The notes under the pieces are model-generated. The model was not told the origin of the DNA and did not search any database. It was given only the letters and a program-made list of their open reading frames with translations. The translations under genes and the position numbers were made by a program. Shown one piece after another: positions 25,130 to 34,532 of a DNA stretch of 38,171 bases (positions within the stretch are counted from its first letter, which is position 1; the number at the start of each line of letters is the position of its first letter). The stretch is from assembly GCA_022568195.1 (NCBI GenBank), contig JADFFS010000015.1, forward strand, positions 1 to 38,171, in the 5' to 3' direction. Source of the stretch: Chloroflexota bacterium. GTDB taxonomy: Bacteria; Chloroflexota; Dehalococcoidia; Lucifugimonadales; UBA3495.

Positions 25130-26074
25130 ATGTCCGAGGCGAAAACAGCCCTGGTAACCGGTGGCGCGGGGTTCATCGGGTCCCACCTGGTAGACCGGTT
25201 AGTCTCTCAGGGGTTCCGAGTAGTTGTAATCGATAACCTGAGCACCGGCAAGCTGAAAAATCTGAACCCGGCCGCTACTTTCCACCACGTAGACATCACC
25301 AATAAATCCGTGGTCGAGGTGTTCCAAAGGGAGCAACCGGACCTGGTTTTCCACCTGGCGGCCCAGGCCAGCGTGAGCGCTTCCACCAAAGACCCGATTC
25401 AAGACAGCGACATCAACGTCATGGGTACGTTGCGTCTCCTGGAAGCGGCCCGTCGTTGCGGCATTGAGAAGTTCATTTATTCATCCACCGGGGGAGCACT
25501 ATACGGAGAACCCCAATACACCCCCTGTGACGAGAACCACCCTATAGTGCCGCTATCGCCCTACGCCTTGTCGAAGTACGTGGGTGAGCTGTATCTCCAG
25601 CTTTACCACCGGTTGTACCTGCTCAACTACACTACTTTGCGATACGGCAATGTGTACGGCCCCCGCCAAGAGCCCCACGGCGAAGCAGGGGTCGTGGCTA
25701 TTTTCACCCAGGCGATGCTGGAAGGTAAGCAACCCCAGATATTCGGAGACGGCAATCAGGAAAGGGACTTTGTTTACATCGACGACGTGGTGGAAGCCAA
25801 CCTGGCCGCCATCGAGCGGGGCGATGCCGACGCCTTCAACATCGGCACCGGTGAAAAGACCAGTGTAAACAGAATCTTCGAATCGATCCAGAGCATCATA
25901 AAGTACAGATGGGGTCCGGAGCACGGGCCCGCGCGGCCTGGAGAAGTTTACCAGATTTCCTTGGACGGCAGCAAAGCGGCCCGGGAGCTGGGCTGGACAC
26001 CCCAGGCGACCCTGGAAGAGGGGCTAGGCCAGACGGTGGAATACTTCAGGGAAAACGTTAAAGCCGCTAGATAA
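25130..26074 (+). CDS. NAD-dependent epimerase/dehydratase (UDP-glucose 4-epimerase-like)
   Basis: ALVTGGAGFIGSHLVDRL, FHLAAQASVS, YALSKYVGE, RYGNVYGPRQ. Confidence 0.92.
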   Translation: MSEAKTALVTGGAGFIGSHLVDRLVSQGFRVVVIDNLSTGKLKNLNPAATFHHVDITNKSVVEVFQREQPDLVFHLAAQASVSASTKDPIQDSDINVMGTLRLLEAARRCGIEKFIYSSTGGALYGEPQYTPCDENHPIVPLSPYALSKYVGELYLQLYHRLYLLNYTTLRYGNVYGPRQEPHGEAGVVAIFTQAMLEGKQPQIFGDGNQERDFVYIDDVVEANLAAIERGDADAFNIGTGEKTSVNRIFESIQSIIKYRWGPEHGPARPGEVYQISLDGSKAARELGWTPQATLEEGLGQTVEYFRENVKAAR

Positions 26075-26105
26075 CCCGCAGGCAATGAGAGAGGAACCAA
26101 TCAGC

Positions 26106-27026
26106 ATGGAAGCAGAATACGATGTCATTATCCTCGGCGCGGGCGCCGCTGGCCTATCCGCTGGCTTGTACACGGCCCGAGCGATGATGAACACCCTGAT
26201 CCTCGAGTCATTGGGGCCGGGAGGTCAGCTCCTCATCACCGACGAGATCGAAAACTACCCCGGTTTTCGCAACGGAGTGAAGGGCCCCGAGCTGTCCCAA
26301 GAGATGGAGGAGCAGACTACCCGGTTCGGAGCCAAGCTGGAGTACACCGAGGTTGAAGGGCTGGACGACCTGGATAAGCCACTCAAAGTGGTCCACACAT
26401 ACGACCGGGACTACACAGCCCGGGCCATCATTATCGCCACCGGTGGCGCCCATAACAAACTGGGCGTGCCCGGCGAGGAGGCCTACGCCGGCAAGGGCGT
26501 TTCTTACTGCGCGGTATGCGACGGCAACTTCTTCCGGGGTCAGGACGTGGTGGTGGTCGGTGGCGGCGACTCGGCGCTGGACGAAGGCCACTATCTCAGC
26601 GGTATCGTCAACTCGGTCACCATTATCCACCGCCGGGATGAGCTACGGGGCACCAAGCTGCTACAGGATCGGGCGTTCAATAATCCCAAGGTCAAGTTCC
26701 TGTGGAGTCATGTGGTCGAGGAGTTTGTGGGGAACGACATCCTGGAAGTCGCCAGGGTTAAAGACTTGAAATCCGAGAAAGTCTACGACTACCCCACCGC
26801 CGGTGCCTTTATCTACGTAGGGTTCCATCCCTGCACCGAGTACCTCCAAGGCACCATGGAACTGGACCCGTTGGGCCACGTCTACACCGACATCCACATG
26901 CGCACCAACATTCCCGGTGTTTACGCCTGTGGCGACGCCCGGGCAGATTCCACCCGCCAGTTGGGTGCGGCCGTGGGCGATGGCATCACCGCAGCCCTGG
27001 CAGCCTACCACGACCTAAGCAGCTAA
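26106..27026 (+). CDS. trxB: thioredoxin-disulfide reductase
   Basis: YDVIILGAGAAGLSAGLYTARA, SYCAVCDGNFFRGQDVVVVGGGDSALDE, YACGDARADSTRQLGAAVGDG. Confidence 0.92.
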   Translation: MEAEYDVIILGAGAAGLSAGLYTARAMMNTLILESLGPGGQLLITDEIENYPGFRNGVKGPELSQEMEEQTTRFGAKLEYTEVEGLDDLDKPLKVVHTYDRDYTARAIIIATGGAHNKLGVPGEEAYAGKGVSYCAVCDGNFFRGQDVVVVGGGDSALDEGHYLSGIVNSVTIIHRRDELRGTKLLQDRAFNNPKVKFLWSHVVEEFVGNDILEVARVKDLKSEKVYDYPTAGAFIYVGFHPCTEYLQGTMELDPLGHVYTDIHMRTNIPGVYACGDARADSTRQLGAAVGDGITAALAAYHDLSS

Positions 27027-27154
27027 CCTGAGGGGGACAGACAGGCCTGGCTCATATTCACCGAGGTCGCGACGGGAGGGCCGGCTTGTTCGGAGATTTC
27101 TTCCCGCGGTCCTTCGACAGGCCCACGACCAGCGGATAGGGTTAGTCCGAGTCC

Positions 27155-27892
27155 TTATCCCACGAACTCCTGTCCCAGCAGCGCCGCGCTGCCGCCGATG
27201 ATTACCCCCGTAACGGCATAACGAAATATCCTCTGGTTGATCCGCCGCACCAGCAAGGTCGCCAGCCCAAATCCCGCTACCACACTGGGAACCATCATGC
27301 CGATGTTGGCCATTGTTTCCTGGTGCACCAAACCCGAGCGGGCGTAAAGTCCAAAGGCCGCCAAATAAGACACGATGAAGAAAAAGGCCAGCGAGGCCCG
27401 GATTTCCTGGTGCGGCCATCTTCGCGCCACCACATATAGCGCCGCCAGCGGCCCGCCGATGCTCAACGTGGTTATGGCCAAAGATGTAAGGAATCCCACC
27501 ACCCCTCCCACCCATCGGTTCTGCACCATTGGCAACTGGATGCTGGTCAGGTTGAGCACCGCCAAGGCCATGATGACCAGAATGATGGTTATGCGCAGGG
27601 TCGTGGGATCGGCACCGGACAAGGCAAGCACGCCGATGGGCGCCGCGGCCAATCCCCCTGCGGCCATCGGCCATAGCCGGAGCAGTCTCAGGTGCCGGTA
27701 CGACTGGGCCATAATCAATATCAGCAGCACGGTGATGATCCCGTTCACCGTAACCACCGTTTCCTGGGGCTCTAATAACAGCAAGAACACCGGCGCCACC
27801 ACCAGGCCGAAGCCGAAGCCCAGCGTGCCCATGACGGTGGCGCCGGCGAACACAATCAAGGCGGCGATTATCAGTTCCACGCCAGACAGCAA
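27155..27892 (-). CDS. sulfite exporter TauE/SafE family membrane protein
   Basis: 245 aa, multiple TM segments, duplicated GxxxGxxxxG...P architecture; TTG start after GGAGGAGC. Confidence 0.82.
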   Translation of the reverse strand: MLSGVELIIAALIVFAGATVMGTLGFGFGLVVAPVFLLLLEPQETVVTVNGIITVLLILIMAQSYRHLRLLRLWPMAAGGLAAAPIGVLALSGADPTTLRITIILVIMALAVLNLTSIQLPMVQNRWVGGVVGFLTSLAITTLSIGGPLAALYVVARRWPHQEIRASLAFFFIVSYLAAFGLYARSGLVHQETMANIGMMVPSVVAGFGLATLLVRRINQRIFRYAVTGVIIGGSAALLGQEFVG

Positions 27893-27944
27893 TAGCTCCT
27901 CCTGGGTCAGAGGGTGAAATCATGGGCAAGGTGGGGGGCCGGGC

Positions 27945-28967
27945 TTACTCTCTGAATATGCCCAGCTCGGCAGCCTGGCTCAAAGCAGCATCGACCTGGA
28001 CCACCGGGGGCCCGTTGCGGTTCACCCCCACTTCGACCCGCTGAGCTGGGGTCACGCTGAAGGCCCGCTCGCCGTCCAAGGCGATGGTGCAGTACCGCTG
28101 CTCCACGGGCGACAACTCACCGATGGGCAGGGGCCGCCAGCAAGCGATGGGCACCCGGCACACCACGCCCGGCGCGATGGGAGCCAACACGCTGGCGGAG
28201 TTGCCGGCGGCCTCTCTCCCGCCTTGGCCGTCTTGTCCTGCTGATTCCCCGATGCGGTAGTACAGGCCGCCTTCATCGGTCAGAGACAATGGTTGCAGAC
28301 GCGCTCCCACCGAAGACAAACCAATGGACGAGGGCTCGGCCCGAGTCAAAAACACCTCGAAGATGGTGCTCATGTCCCAGATAGCGCGGGTAGCTACGAA
28401 GCGTTCTCGAGACAGGGCCACGTCCACCAGGGCCATGTCCCGGTACTCTCCATCGACATGGACTTCCAGAAGCTTGCTAACCACCGAAACCTGCTCTAAG
28501 TCCAGGTGCCCCTGAACCAACAAACCAGCGGCCAGACCGGCCAAGGTACCCTCGACATTTGTAGGGAAAACGTTGTTGGTGCCGGTGGAAATCGCCACCA
28601 TGGGCATCGACACGCTGCCTTTGGCCGCCGCCCGGTTGGTCCCGTCCCCTCCCAGGGTCACCAGGCAGCCCACGCCCATCTGCTCCATCAGGGCGGCGGC
28701 GCGAACCGTGTCATCCTCGGTATAGAAGGCAGGCATCTCCAGCAGGTCCAGGTCCAGGGACAGCTGAGCGTCGTCCCGGGCACGCTGCACCAGGTGGGAG
28801 CTGTCCGGCATCGCCACGACGCGGCCGATCCCCACGGCTTGCAACCCCAGCAGCACCCGCCGAAGGGTGTTGACTTTTTCCCAATCGGGCACCACCCGGC
28901 CCTGGGCCACCAGCCGCCGGATGTCCTTGCTGGCCGAGGGGTTGGCGATGATTCCCACAAGCGTCAA
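27945..28967 (-). CDS. ATP-NAD kinase-like / AcoX-family protein
   Basis: MTLVGIIANPSASKDIRRLVAQG..., CLVTLGGDGTNRAAAKGSVSMPMVAISTGTNNVFP; TTG start after GGAGGAA. Confidence 0.83.
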   Translation of the reverse strand: MTLVGIIANPSASKDIRRLVAQGRVVPDWEKVNTLRRVLLGLQAVGIGRVVAMPDSSHLVQRARDDAQLSLDLDLLEMPAFYTEDDTVRAAALMEQMGVGCLVTLGGDGTNRAAAKGSVSMPMVAISTGTNNVFPTNVEGTLAGLAAGLLVQGHLDLEQVSVVSKLLEVHVDGEYRDMALVDVALSRERFVATRAIWDMSTIFEVFLTRAEPSSIGLSSVGARLQPLSLTDEGGLYYRIGESAGQDGQGGREAAGNSASVLAPIAPGVVCRVPIACWRPLPIGELSPVEQRYCTIALDGERAFSVTPAQRVEVGVNRNGPPVVQVDAALSQAAELGIFRE

Positions 28968-29054
28968 AGGGTTCCTCCTACTTGGGTGACGGGCCCTGGC
29001 ATCAAAACGGTCCCGGATGGCTGACCGGCCGTGAGGTAGCAGAGCCGTCAGATA

Positions 29055-29075
29055 CCTGCTGCTATAATAAGCAGG
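29055..29075. promoter_or_regulatory. candidate overlapping divergent -10 elements
   Basis: CCTGCTGCTATAATAAGCAGG between divergent genes; TGCTATAAT on + and TGCTTATTAT on -. Confidence 0.35.
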
Positions 29076-29204
29076 ATTTTAGCTAGGGTCGACAACACCG
29101 TCAATTGAACGGTGGTGTAGTCCTCGGCCTCGGTCCGAGTGTAACCCTTCCCGGCGTCACCCCCCGATGGGGATTTCAACTGAAAAAAACCAGGAGGCCC
29201 GAAA

Positions 29205-30620
29205 ATGGACGCGGATATGGCCTTCGCTCCGGCCACCGAACTGCGCCGGCTGATCCAGTCCAAGGAAGTGTCAATCGTGGAGTTGGTCGAGCTGTTTTAC
29301 CAGCGGATCGATTCCATCAACCCCCGATTGAACGCTTACCTGGCCCTGTGCCAGGACCAAGCCCTGGACCAGGCCCGCTCCGCCCAGGATGCTGTGCAGC
29401 GGGGGGATTCCCTGGGACCCCTGCATGGCATCCCGATTTCGGTGAAAGACCTGGAGATGACCAAGGGAATTCCAACCACCTTGGGCTCGGCGGTCTTCCG
29501 GGACCGGACTCCTGACATCGACTCGGTGGTGGTCGAGCGGATACGACAAGCGGGAGCAATCATCCTGGGCAAGACCAACACCCCGGAATTCGGCCTATCT
29601 GGGACCACGGAAAACAAGGTGAGCGACCCGTGCCGCAACCCCTGGAACACCGAACGGACCCCCGGCGGGTCCAGCGGCGGCGCGGCGGCGGCCCTGGCCT
29701 CTGGCTTGTGCACCCTGGCCACTGGGAGCGACGGGGGAGGCTCCATCCGAATCCCCGCCAGCTTCAGCGGTGTTTTTGGCATCAAGCCTTCCCAAGGCCG
29801 GGTGCCCCGCTACGGGGGTTATGGGCGTCCGGCGGCCAACCAGTTTTCCCAGTCAGGCCCACTGTCACGAACGGTGGGCGACGCGGCGCTGCTGCTCCAA
29901 GTGCTCTCCGGAGACGACCCCCGGGACCCCACCTGCCTGCGAGAGGATACACCCGATTTCTCGGCAGACCTGAACAATGGTGTCCGAGGTTGGCGCATCG
30001 CTTGGAGCCCCGACCTGGGCTACGCCGGGGTGGACCCGGAGGTGGTGCGAGTAACCAGCGAGGCGGCCCAGGTATTCCAAGAACTGGGCGCGGAGGTGGA
30101 GGAGCCCCAACTGGTGGTCGAAGACCCTTTCCCGGCTTTCTGGGACGCTTTTGCCACCGCAGCATACACGTCCTACGGCCATCTACTGCCCGAGCACGAG
30201 GAGGAATTCACCGACTATGGGCTGCGTTCCCTTCAGTATGGCGCGTCGGTCTCTGGGGCAGACCTTTCCCGAGCGCTGTTGAGGGTGGACCTTTTACGCC
30301 GGCAGATGGAGAACTTCTTCGACCAGTACGACCTGCTGCTGACTCCCACGATGGCAGTGGCCGCCTTTCCCATCGAACAACGCCCCGGGGTTATCGGGGG
30401 CAAGACGGTCGAGCCATTCTGGGGATACCTGCCCTTCACCTTCCCGATCAACATGACCGGCCAGACCGCGTCCAGCGTACCCTGCGGCTTCTCGGCCGAC
30501 GGGATGCCCATAGGACTGCACCTGGTCGGCCCCCATGGTTCCGAGGCCAAGGTGCTGCAGGCTTCGGCCGCATTCGAGCAAGCCCGGCCCTGGAGCCAGA
30601 AACGGCCTCCGGTTTCCTAG
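29205..30620 (+). CDS. amidase (amidase signature family)
   Basis: HGIPISVKDLEMTKGIPTT, TPGGSSGGAAAALASGLCTLATGSDGGGSIRIPASFSGVFGIKPSQGRVP. Confidence 0.93.
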   Translation: MDADMAFAPATELRRLIQSKEVSIVELVELFYQRIDSINPRLNAYLALCQDQALDQARSAQDAVQRGDSLGPLHGIPISVKDLEMTKGIPTTLGSAVFRDRTPDIDSVVVERIRQAGAIILGKTNTPEFGLSGTTENKVSDPCRNPWNTERTPGGSSGGAAAALASGLCTLATGSDGGGSIRIPASFSGVFGIKPSQGRVPRYGGYGRPAANQFSQSGPLSRTVGDAALLLQVLSGDDPRDPTCLREDTPDFSADLNNGVRGWRIAWSPDLGYAGVDPEVVRVTSEAAQVFQELGAEVEEPQLVVEDPFPAFWDAFATAAYTSYGHLLPEHEEEFTDYGLRSLQYGASVSGADLSRALLRVDLLRRQMENFFDQYDLLLTPTMAVAAFPIEQRPGVIGGKTVEPFWGYLPFTFPINMTGQTASSVPCGFSADGMPIGLHLVGPHGSEAKVLQASAAFEQARPWSQKRPPVS

Positions 30621-30646
30621 TACTACTTCCAGGTGAAAACGACCAA

Positions 30647-30743
30647 TGTCATTCCGACCATAGGGACCCCGATTACATCGGGGTGGGAATGGGTGGTACG
30701 GCCACACCCCAGATTCCTCGTCGCTGCGCTTCTCGGAATGACA
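30647..30743. repeat. dispersed palindromic repeat TGTCATTCCGA...TCGGAATGACA with CCCCGATtacATCGGGG core
   Basis: 11-bp perfect terminal inverted repeats plus core palindrome 30667-30683. Confidence 0.65.
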
Positions 30744-30875
30744 GGTCGCTTAGACTGGCCAATCTATCACAATCAACTCGCCGCTGTCCCAGTGGCTCGC
30801 GCGATGCTTGAGTGTAACGCTGGTGTGTTCTAACGTTAACACGCATGGAACCCTTGGCCGGAACCGGAGATATCC

Positions 30876-32933
30876 GTGCCCGCAGGCCAAATCTCTAAGG
30901 TCGTCACCGCCGTGCTGAGCATCTTTACCGTAAAGAGGCTATACCTCATCTACGGTGCGCCATTGATCCTGGCCCTTTGTTTACTGTCGGTGTTCGGGGT
31001 CTTTCACCAGCCAGAGCTGTTCTTCCTGGACCGGGCGTTCGAGTGGCGCCCCAAACAGGATCCCAGTCCCCACATTGCCATCGTGGCCATCTCCCAGCAG
31101 GACTTTGAACAGGGCGCTCCCCGTTGGCCGTGGCCCCGGAGCCTGATGGCCCGCCTCATCGACCAGGTAAGCAGCTACCGGCCAAGCGTGATCGCCATCG
31201 ACATTCTGTACACCGAGCGGAGCAGTTCAGAATCCGTGGTTACCCAAGACCAGTTCGAGCAGGTCCAACGCTACATCTACCATGTGTTATCGGGTAACCC
31301 CATAGAGGTCAAAAACCCCGAGGGCACACTGGTAATTGGCCCCGGCGTTCCTGTTTTCGATCAAATTGTTGCCGGCCGGGACTCCGCCCGGTCCCAAGAC
31401 CTGGAGCTGGCCAACGCCGTCCGCCGGGCCATCGAAGATGGGGTTCCCGTCGTGCTGGCGGCACAGACGGTATCGGGAATCCGAGTGTCCGGGCTGGACG
31501 AGCCCTACCCTGAACTGCTTGACGCAGCGGGAGGCTCCGTGGGTCTGGTGGGCATTCTGTCGGATTCGGATGGAGTGCTCAGAAGGTACCTACCCTATGG
31601 CCGGGACAAGGATGGCGCCTACGTTTACGCCTTGGGCCTGGCGGCCGTCGCCAATTTTGAGCAGGCCACTCTACCGCGATCCCCTCTCGACAACGGTGAT
31701 GTCCCCATTGGCGACAGCACTCTGGTGAGGGCCAGAGATGGCAGCTTCCTGGTAAACTTCCGAGGGCCTCCGGGCATCTATACTACCTCCAGCGCCGGAG
31801 AGATTCTCAGAGGAGAATTGGATTTTTCCCAAAGCCTCGCCGGCAAAATCGTCTTTATTGGTGTCACTGACCCCAGTTCCGAGGACCTTCGACCCACACC
31901 GCTGTCGGGGAGCAAACGGATGGCAGGGGTGGAATTTCACGCCGCGGCCACCGACACCATCCTCAGTGGGTCCTATATTGCCAGCGCCCCGCTGTACCAA
32001 CGGCTGCTAATCGTGGTGGCCCTGGGCATCGGAGCGATCGCTTTGGGCCGCTTTCCACGGCCCCTCTTTGGCGGCGCCGGTGTTTTGTTGGCGGCCGGCG
32101 CCCTCTTCGGAGGGTGGCTCTGGTCCTTCGCCGGAGCCAACTACCTCTTGCCCTTGGCCGCCTCCCTGACCGCCCTGGGCTCCGGTTACGCCTTTGCCCT
32201 GACCGACAGGGTGGGCGTGGAGCAGTTGGAGAAGCAACAGGCCCGGTCGATGCTCTCCAGGTACCTGCCGCCGGACGTTGTCAGGACGATGTTGAAAAAC
32301 CCGGTCGAAGCCCAACTAGGGGGCCGCCGCGCCGAACTGACGGTCCTTTTTTCCGACATACGCGGTTTCACGACCCTATCGGAAAAGCTGGAGCCGGAGC
32401 AGGTGGTCAGCTTACTCAACGAATATTTGACCGCCATGACCGACATTATTTTCCGTCATGGGGGCACTGTCGACAAATTTGAAGGAGACGCCATCCTGGT
32501 GTTTTTCGGGGCGCCCCAGTACCATGAGGACCACGCCGAGCGTGCCGTAAACACCGCCTTGGCCATGCAAGAGCGCCTGGCGGATTTTGAAGAGAAGTGG
32601 ATGGAGTTGACCCAATCATCACTGAACATCGGCATCGGGATACACAGCGGGGATGTCATGGTCGGCAACATCGGCTCTCAACGCCGGATGGAGTACACGG
32701 TCATAGGCGATACCGTGAACCTGGCGTCTCGATTGCAGGACCTAACTAAGGTGTACGATGCCTCGATCCTGATAAGCGACAGCACTCATCACCGGGTCAG
32801 CCACATGTGCCAGGCCCAGTCCCTGGGGTCGGTTGAGATAAGGGGCAGGCAGCAACCAGTTAACATCTACCAAGTGTCCGGCCTTAACAATAGCCCCACC
32901 CCCGTTGGGCGGGAAGCCCAACAAACCACTTAG
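30876..32933 (+). CDS. CHASE2-domain adenylate/guanylate cyclase
   Basis: CHASE2-like N-terminus (DRAFEWRPKQDPSPHIAIVAISQQDFE...WPWPRSLMARLIDQ), three TMs, class III cyclase (LTVLFSDIRGFTTLSEKLEPEQVVSLLNEYLTAM, DKFEGDAILVFFGAP); GTG start. Confidence 0.93.
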   Translation: MPAGQISKVVTAVLSIFTVKRLYLIYGAPLILALCLLSVFGVFHQPELFFLDRAFEWRPKQDPSPHIAIVAISQQDFEQGAPRWPWPRSLMARLIDQVSSYRPSVIAIDILYTERSSSESVVTQDQFEQVQRYIYHVLSGNPIEVKNPEGTLVIGPGVPVFDQIVAGRDSARSQDLELANAVRRAIEDGVPVVLAAQTVSGIRVSGLDEPYPELLDAAGGSVGLVGILSDSDGVLRRYLPYGRDKDGAYVYALGLAAVANFEQATLPRSPLDNGDVPIGDSTLVRARDGSFLVNFRGPPGIYTTSSAGEILRGELDFSQSLAGKIVFIGVTDPSSEDLRPTPLSGSKRMAGVEFHAAATDTILSGSYIASAPLYQRLLIVVALGIGAIALGRFPRPLFGGAGVLLAAGALFGGWLWSFAGANYLLPLAASLTALGSGYAFALTDRVGVEQLEKQQARSMLSRYLPPDVVRTMLKNPVEAQLGGRRAELTVLFSDIRGFTTLSEKLEPEQVVSLLNEYLTAMTDIIFRHGGTVDKFEGDAILVFFGAPQYHEDHAERAVNTALAMQERLADFEEKWMELTQSSLNIGIGIHSGDVMVGNIGSQRRMEYTVIGDTVNLASRLQDLTKVYDASILISDSTHHRVSHMCQAQSLGSVEIRGRQQPVNIYQVSGLNNSPTPVGREAQQTT

Positions 32934-32949
32934 GGAAGCAGAGTAAGCA

Positions 32950-34353
32950 ATGTCGAGCCGACGCCGTTGGACCATCTTTGGAACTATCTTCGTCGTGGCC
33001 ATTGTGGCCATCGCGGCGGTGGTGGTGTTTTTGCTCCTGGACAACGGCACGCCATCACCGGCCAATGCCCGCGTATCCGTGCAAGAAATCATTAACAAGG
33101 TCGAAACGGACCGGCGCAGGGAAACCGCTGCGCCAATCAGCAACTTTCTCCCTGCCCAGGTGGGGCAGGACTTGATGCCCGGAGATGGAGTCAAGACCTT
33201 TCCGGACAGCGAGGCGCGGGTGGACATCCTGGTTAATGAGTTCCTGCGGATTACCAGGACGACACCCAACACCGTGTGGCGCCTGGGCCAGTTCGCCCTG
33301 GACCAAACGACTATAATCGAGTTGGACCAAGGGAAGATGTTCCTGCTGGACGAAGGGTTCGCTGCGGGAGAGAACCCGGTTAAGGTGGTGACCCCGGCTG
33401 GTACAGCATCGCCTAGGGGCACCTGGATGAGCGTGGGATACGACCCGAAAACCGGGGTGACCGAGGTCCAGTGCTTCCGGGGAACATGTGAGCTGGAAAA
33501 CGATCTGGGGGTCCAGGTGCTGACCGACGAGCAAAAGAGCACGGTAACCGCCGAGACCAAGCCCACGGAGCCCATATTCCTGGCCCCCGTGGAACGTCAG
33601 ATATTCGTCGAGCTACCCGAAGCCAAGCGAGGAGAGGTACCGATTCCAACCCCGGTGGTGATCCCGCCAACGGTGACACCGGCTCCAACCCCGTCACCCA
33701 CGGACACACCACAGCCGGTACCCACCGAGGAGCCCACCTCCGTCCCCACCGCCACGCCCACCGTGGTCCCTACACTGGCTCCGACCGCTACACCGGTAGC
33801 GACGGACGTTCCGACGCCGGCTCCCTTGCCCACGCCTACCTGGACCACGTTACCGACCGCTACGCCGACGCCGGCGCCTAGGGTGCTGCCAACCGCCACT
33901 CCAGTGCCAACAGCAACGCCGGTCCCCACCCCGACTCCGACCCTGACTCCCACACCGACGCCCACACCCACACCCACACCCACGCCCACGCCAACCGCGA
34001 CACCGACGCCAACCGCCACACCTGAGCCGGCAGCCACGGCTACGCCAGCGCCGACGGCCTTGCCCGAGAGGCAAACAAACATAGGTCCCAACCTGTTCGC
34101 CGGCACGGCCAAGATAGACGGTGTTCCGGCGGCCGAAGGTACGACAATAACTGGCTGGGCCGAGGGATTTCTACAACCCGTGGGACAGGGCGTGGTAAAG
34201 GACGGCGCCTACTTTTTCAGTGTATTCCAGTACGGAAAGGCTTCTTTCGCTGGCAGGATCATAACCTTCAAGATTGGAGATCTGACCGCCAACGAGACCG
34301 CCGCCTGGGAGTCATTGGGTGTGACCGAGCTAAATTTGACCGCCTCCAACTAA
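32950..34353 (+). CDS. FecR-domain protein with TM anchor and long Thr-Pro linker
   Basis: N-terminal TM; FecR-like region (GDGVKTFPDSEARVDILVNEFLRI...VVTPAGTASPRGT); (TPTP)n tract. Confidence 0.8.
   Translation: MSSRRRWTIFGTIFVVAIVAIAAVVVFLLLDNGTPSPANARVSVQEIINKVETDRRRETAAPISNFLPAQVGQDLMPGDGVKTFPDSEARVDILVNEFLRITRTTPNTVWRLGQFALDQTTIIELDQGKMFLLDEGFAAGENPVKVVTPAGTASPRGTWMSVGYDPKTGVTEVQCFRGTCELENDLGVQVLTDEQKSTVTAETKPTEPIFLAPVERQIFVELPEAKRGEVPIPTPVVIPPTVTPAPTPSPTDTPQPVPTEEPTSVPTATPTVVPTLAPTATPVATDVPTPAPLPTPTWTTLPTATPTPAPRVLPTATPVPTATPVPTPTPTLTPTPTPTPTPTPTPTPTATPTPTATPEPAATATPAPTALPERQTNIGPNLFAGTAKIDGVPAAEGTTITGWAEGFLQPVGQGVVKDGAYFFSVFQYGKASFAGRIITFKIGDLTANETAAWESLGVTELNLTASN
33945..34020. repeat. 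CCCACA/CCGACG hexanucleotide-like low-complexity tract encoding (TP)n
   Basis: ACTCCCACACCGACGCCCACACCCACACCCACACCCACGCCCACGCCAACC... Confidence 0.7.
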
Positions 34354-34470
34354 CCATGGGAACCGGCTTCCCAACGGGTGGGCGGCCATCTTGTCGCTGC
34401 GGCCTGGCCAACGTTGAAACTGGGGGGGACTTGGGGAATCCCACTGGCCCCGCTGCATCCTGGCTAACCG

Positions 34471-34511
34471 TAAAGATGTAGCGAGGAGCGTTGCCCCTCA
34501 CTGCATCTTTA
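34471..34511 (+). promoter_or_regulatory. leader stem-loop upstream of the polysaccharide deacetylase gene
   Basis: TAAAGATG...CATCTTTA 8-bp perfect arms with additional inner pairing (GAGG/CCTC), ending 10 nt before the GGAGG. Confidence 0.4.
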
Positions 34512-34532
34512 GTATTTACGGGAGGTGACGGA

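Noticed and set aside
27015-27929. 304-aa minus-strand ORF
   Set aside because: Frame-shifted shadow of the TauE/SafE gene; Arg/His/Gly-rich low-complexity product
29630-30811. 393-aa plus-strand ORF
   Set aside because: Out-of-frame overlap with the clear amidase CDS; translation is Pro/Arg/Gly-rich and domain-free
33597-34112. 171-aa minus-strand VGVGVG-repeat ORF
   Set aside because: Antisense artefact of the (TP)n linker in the FecR-domain gene
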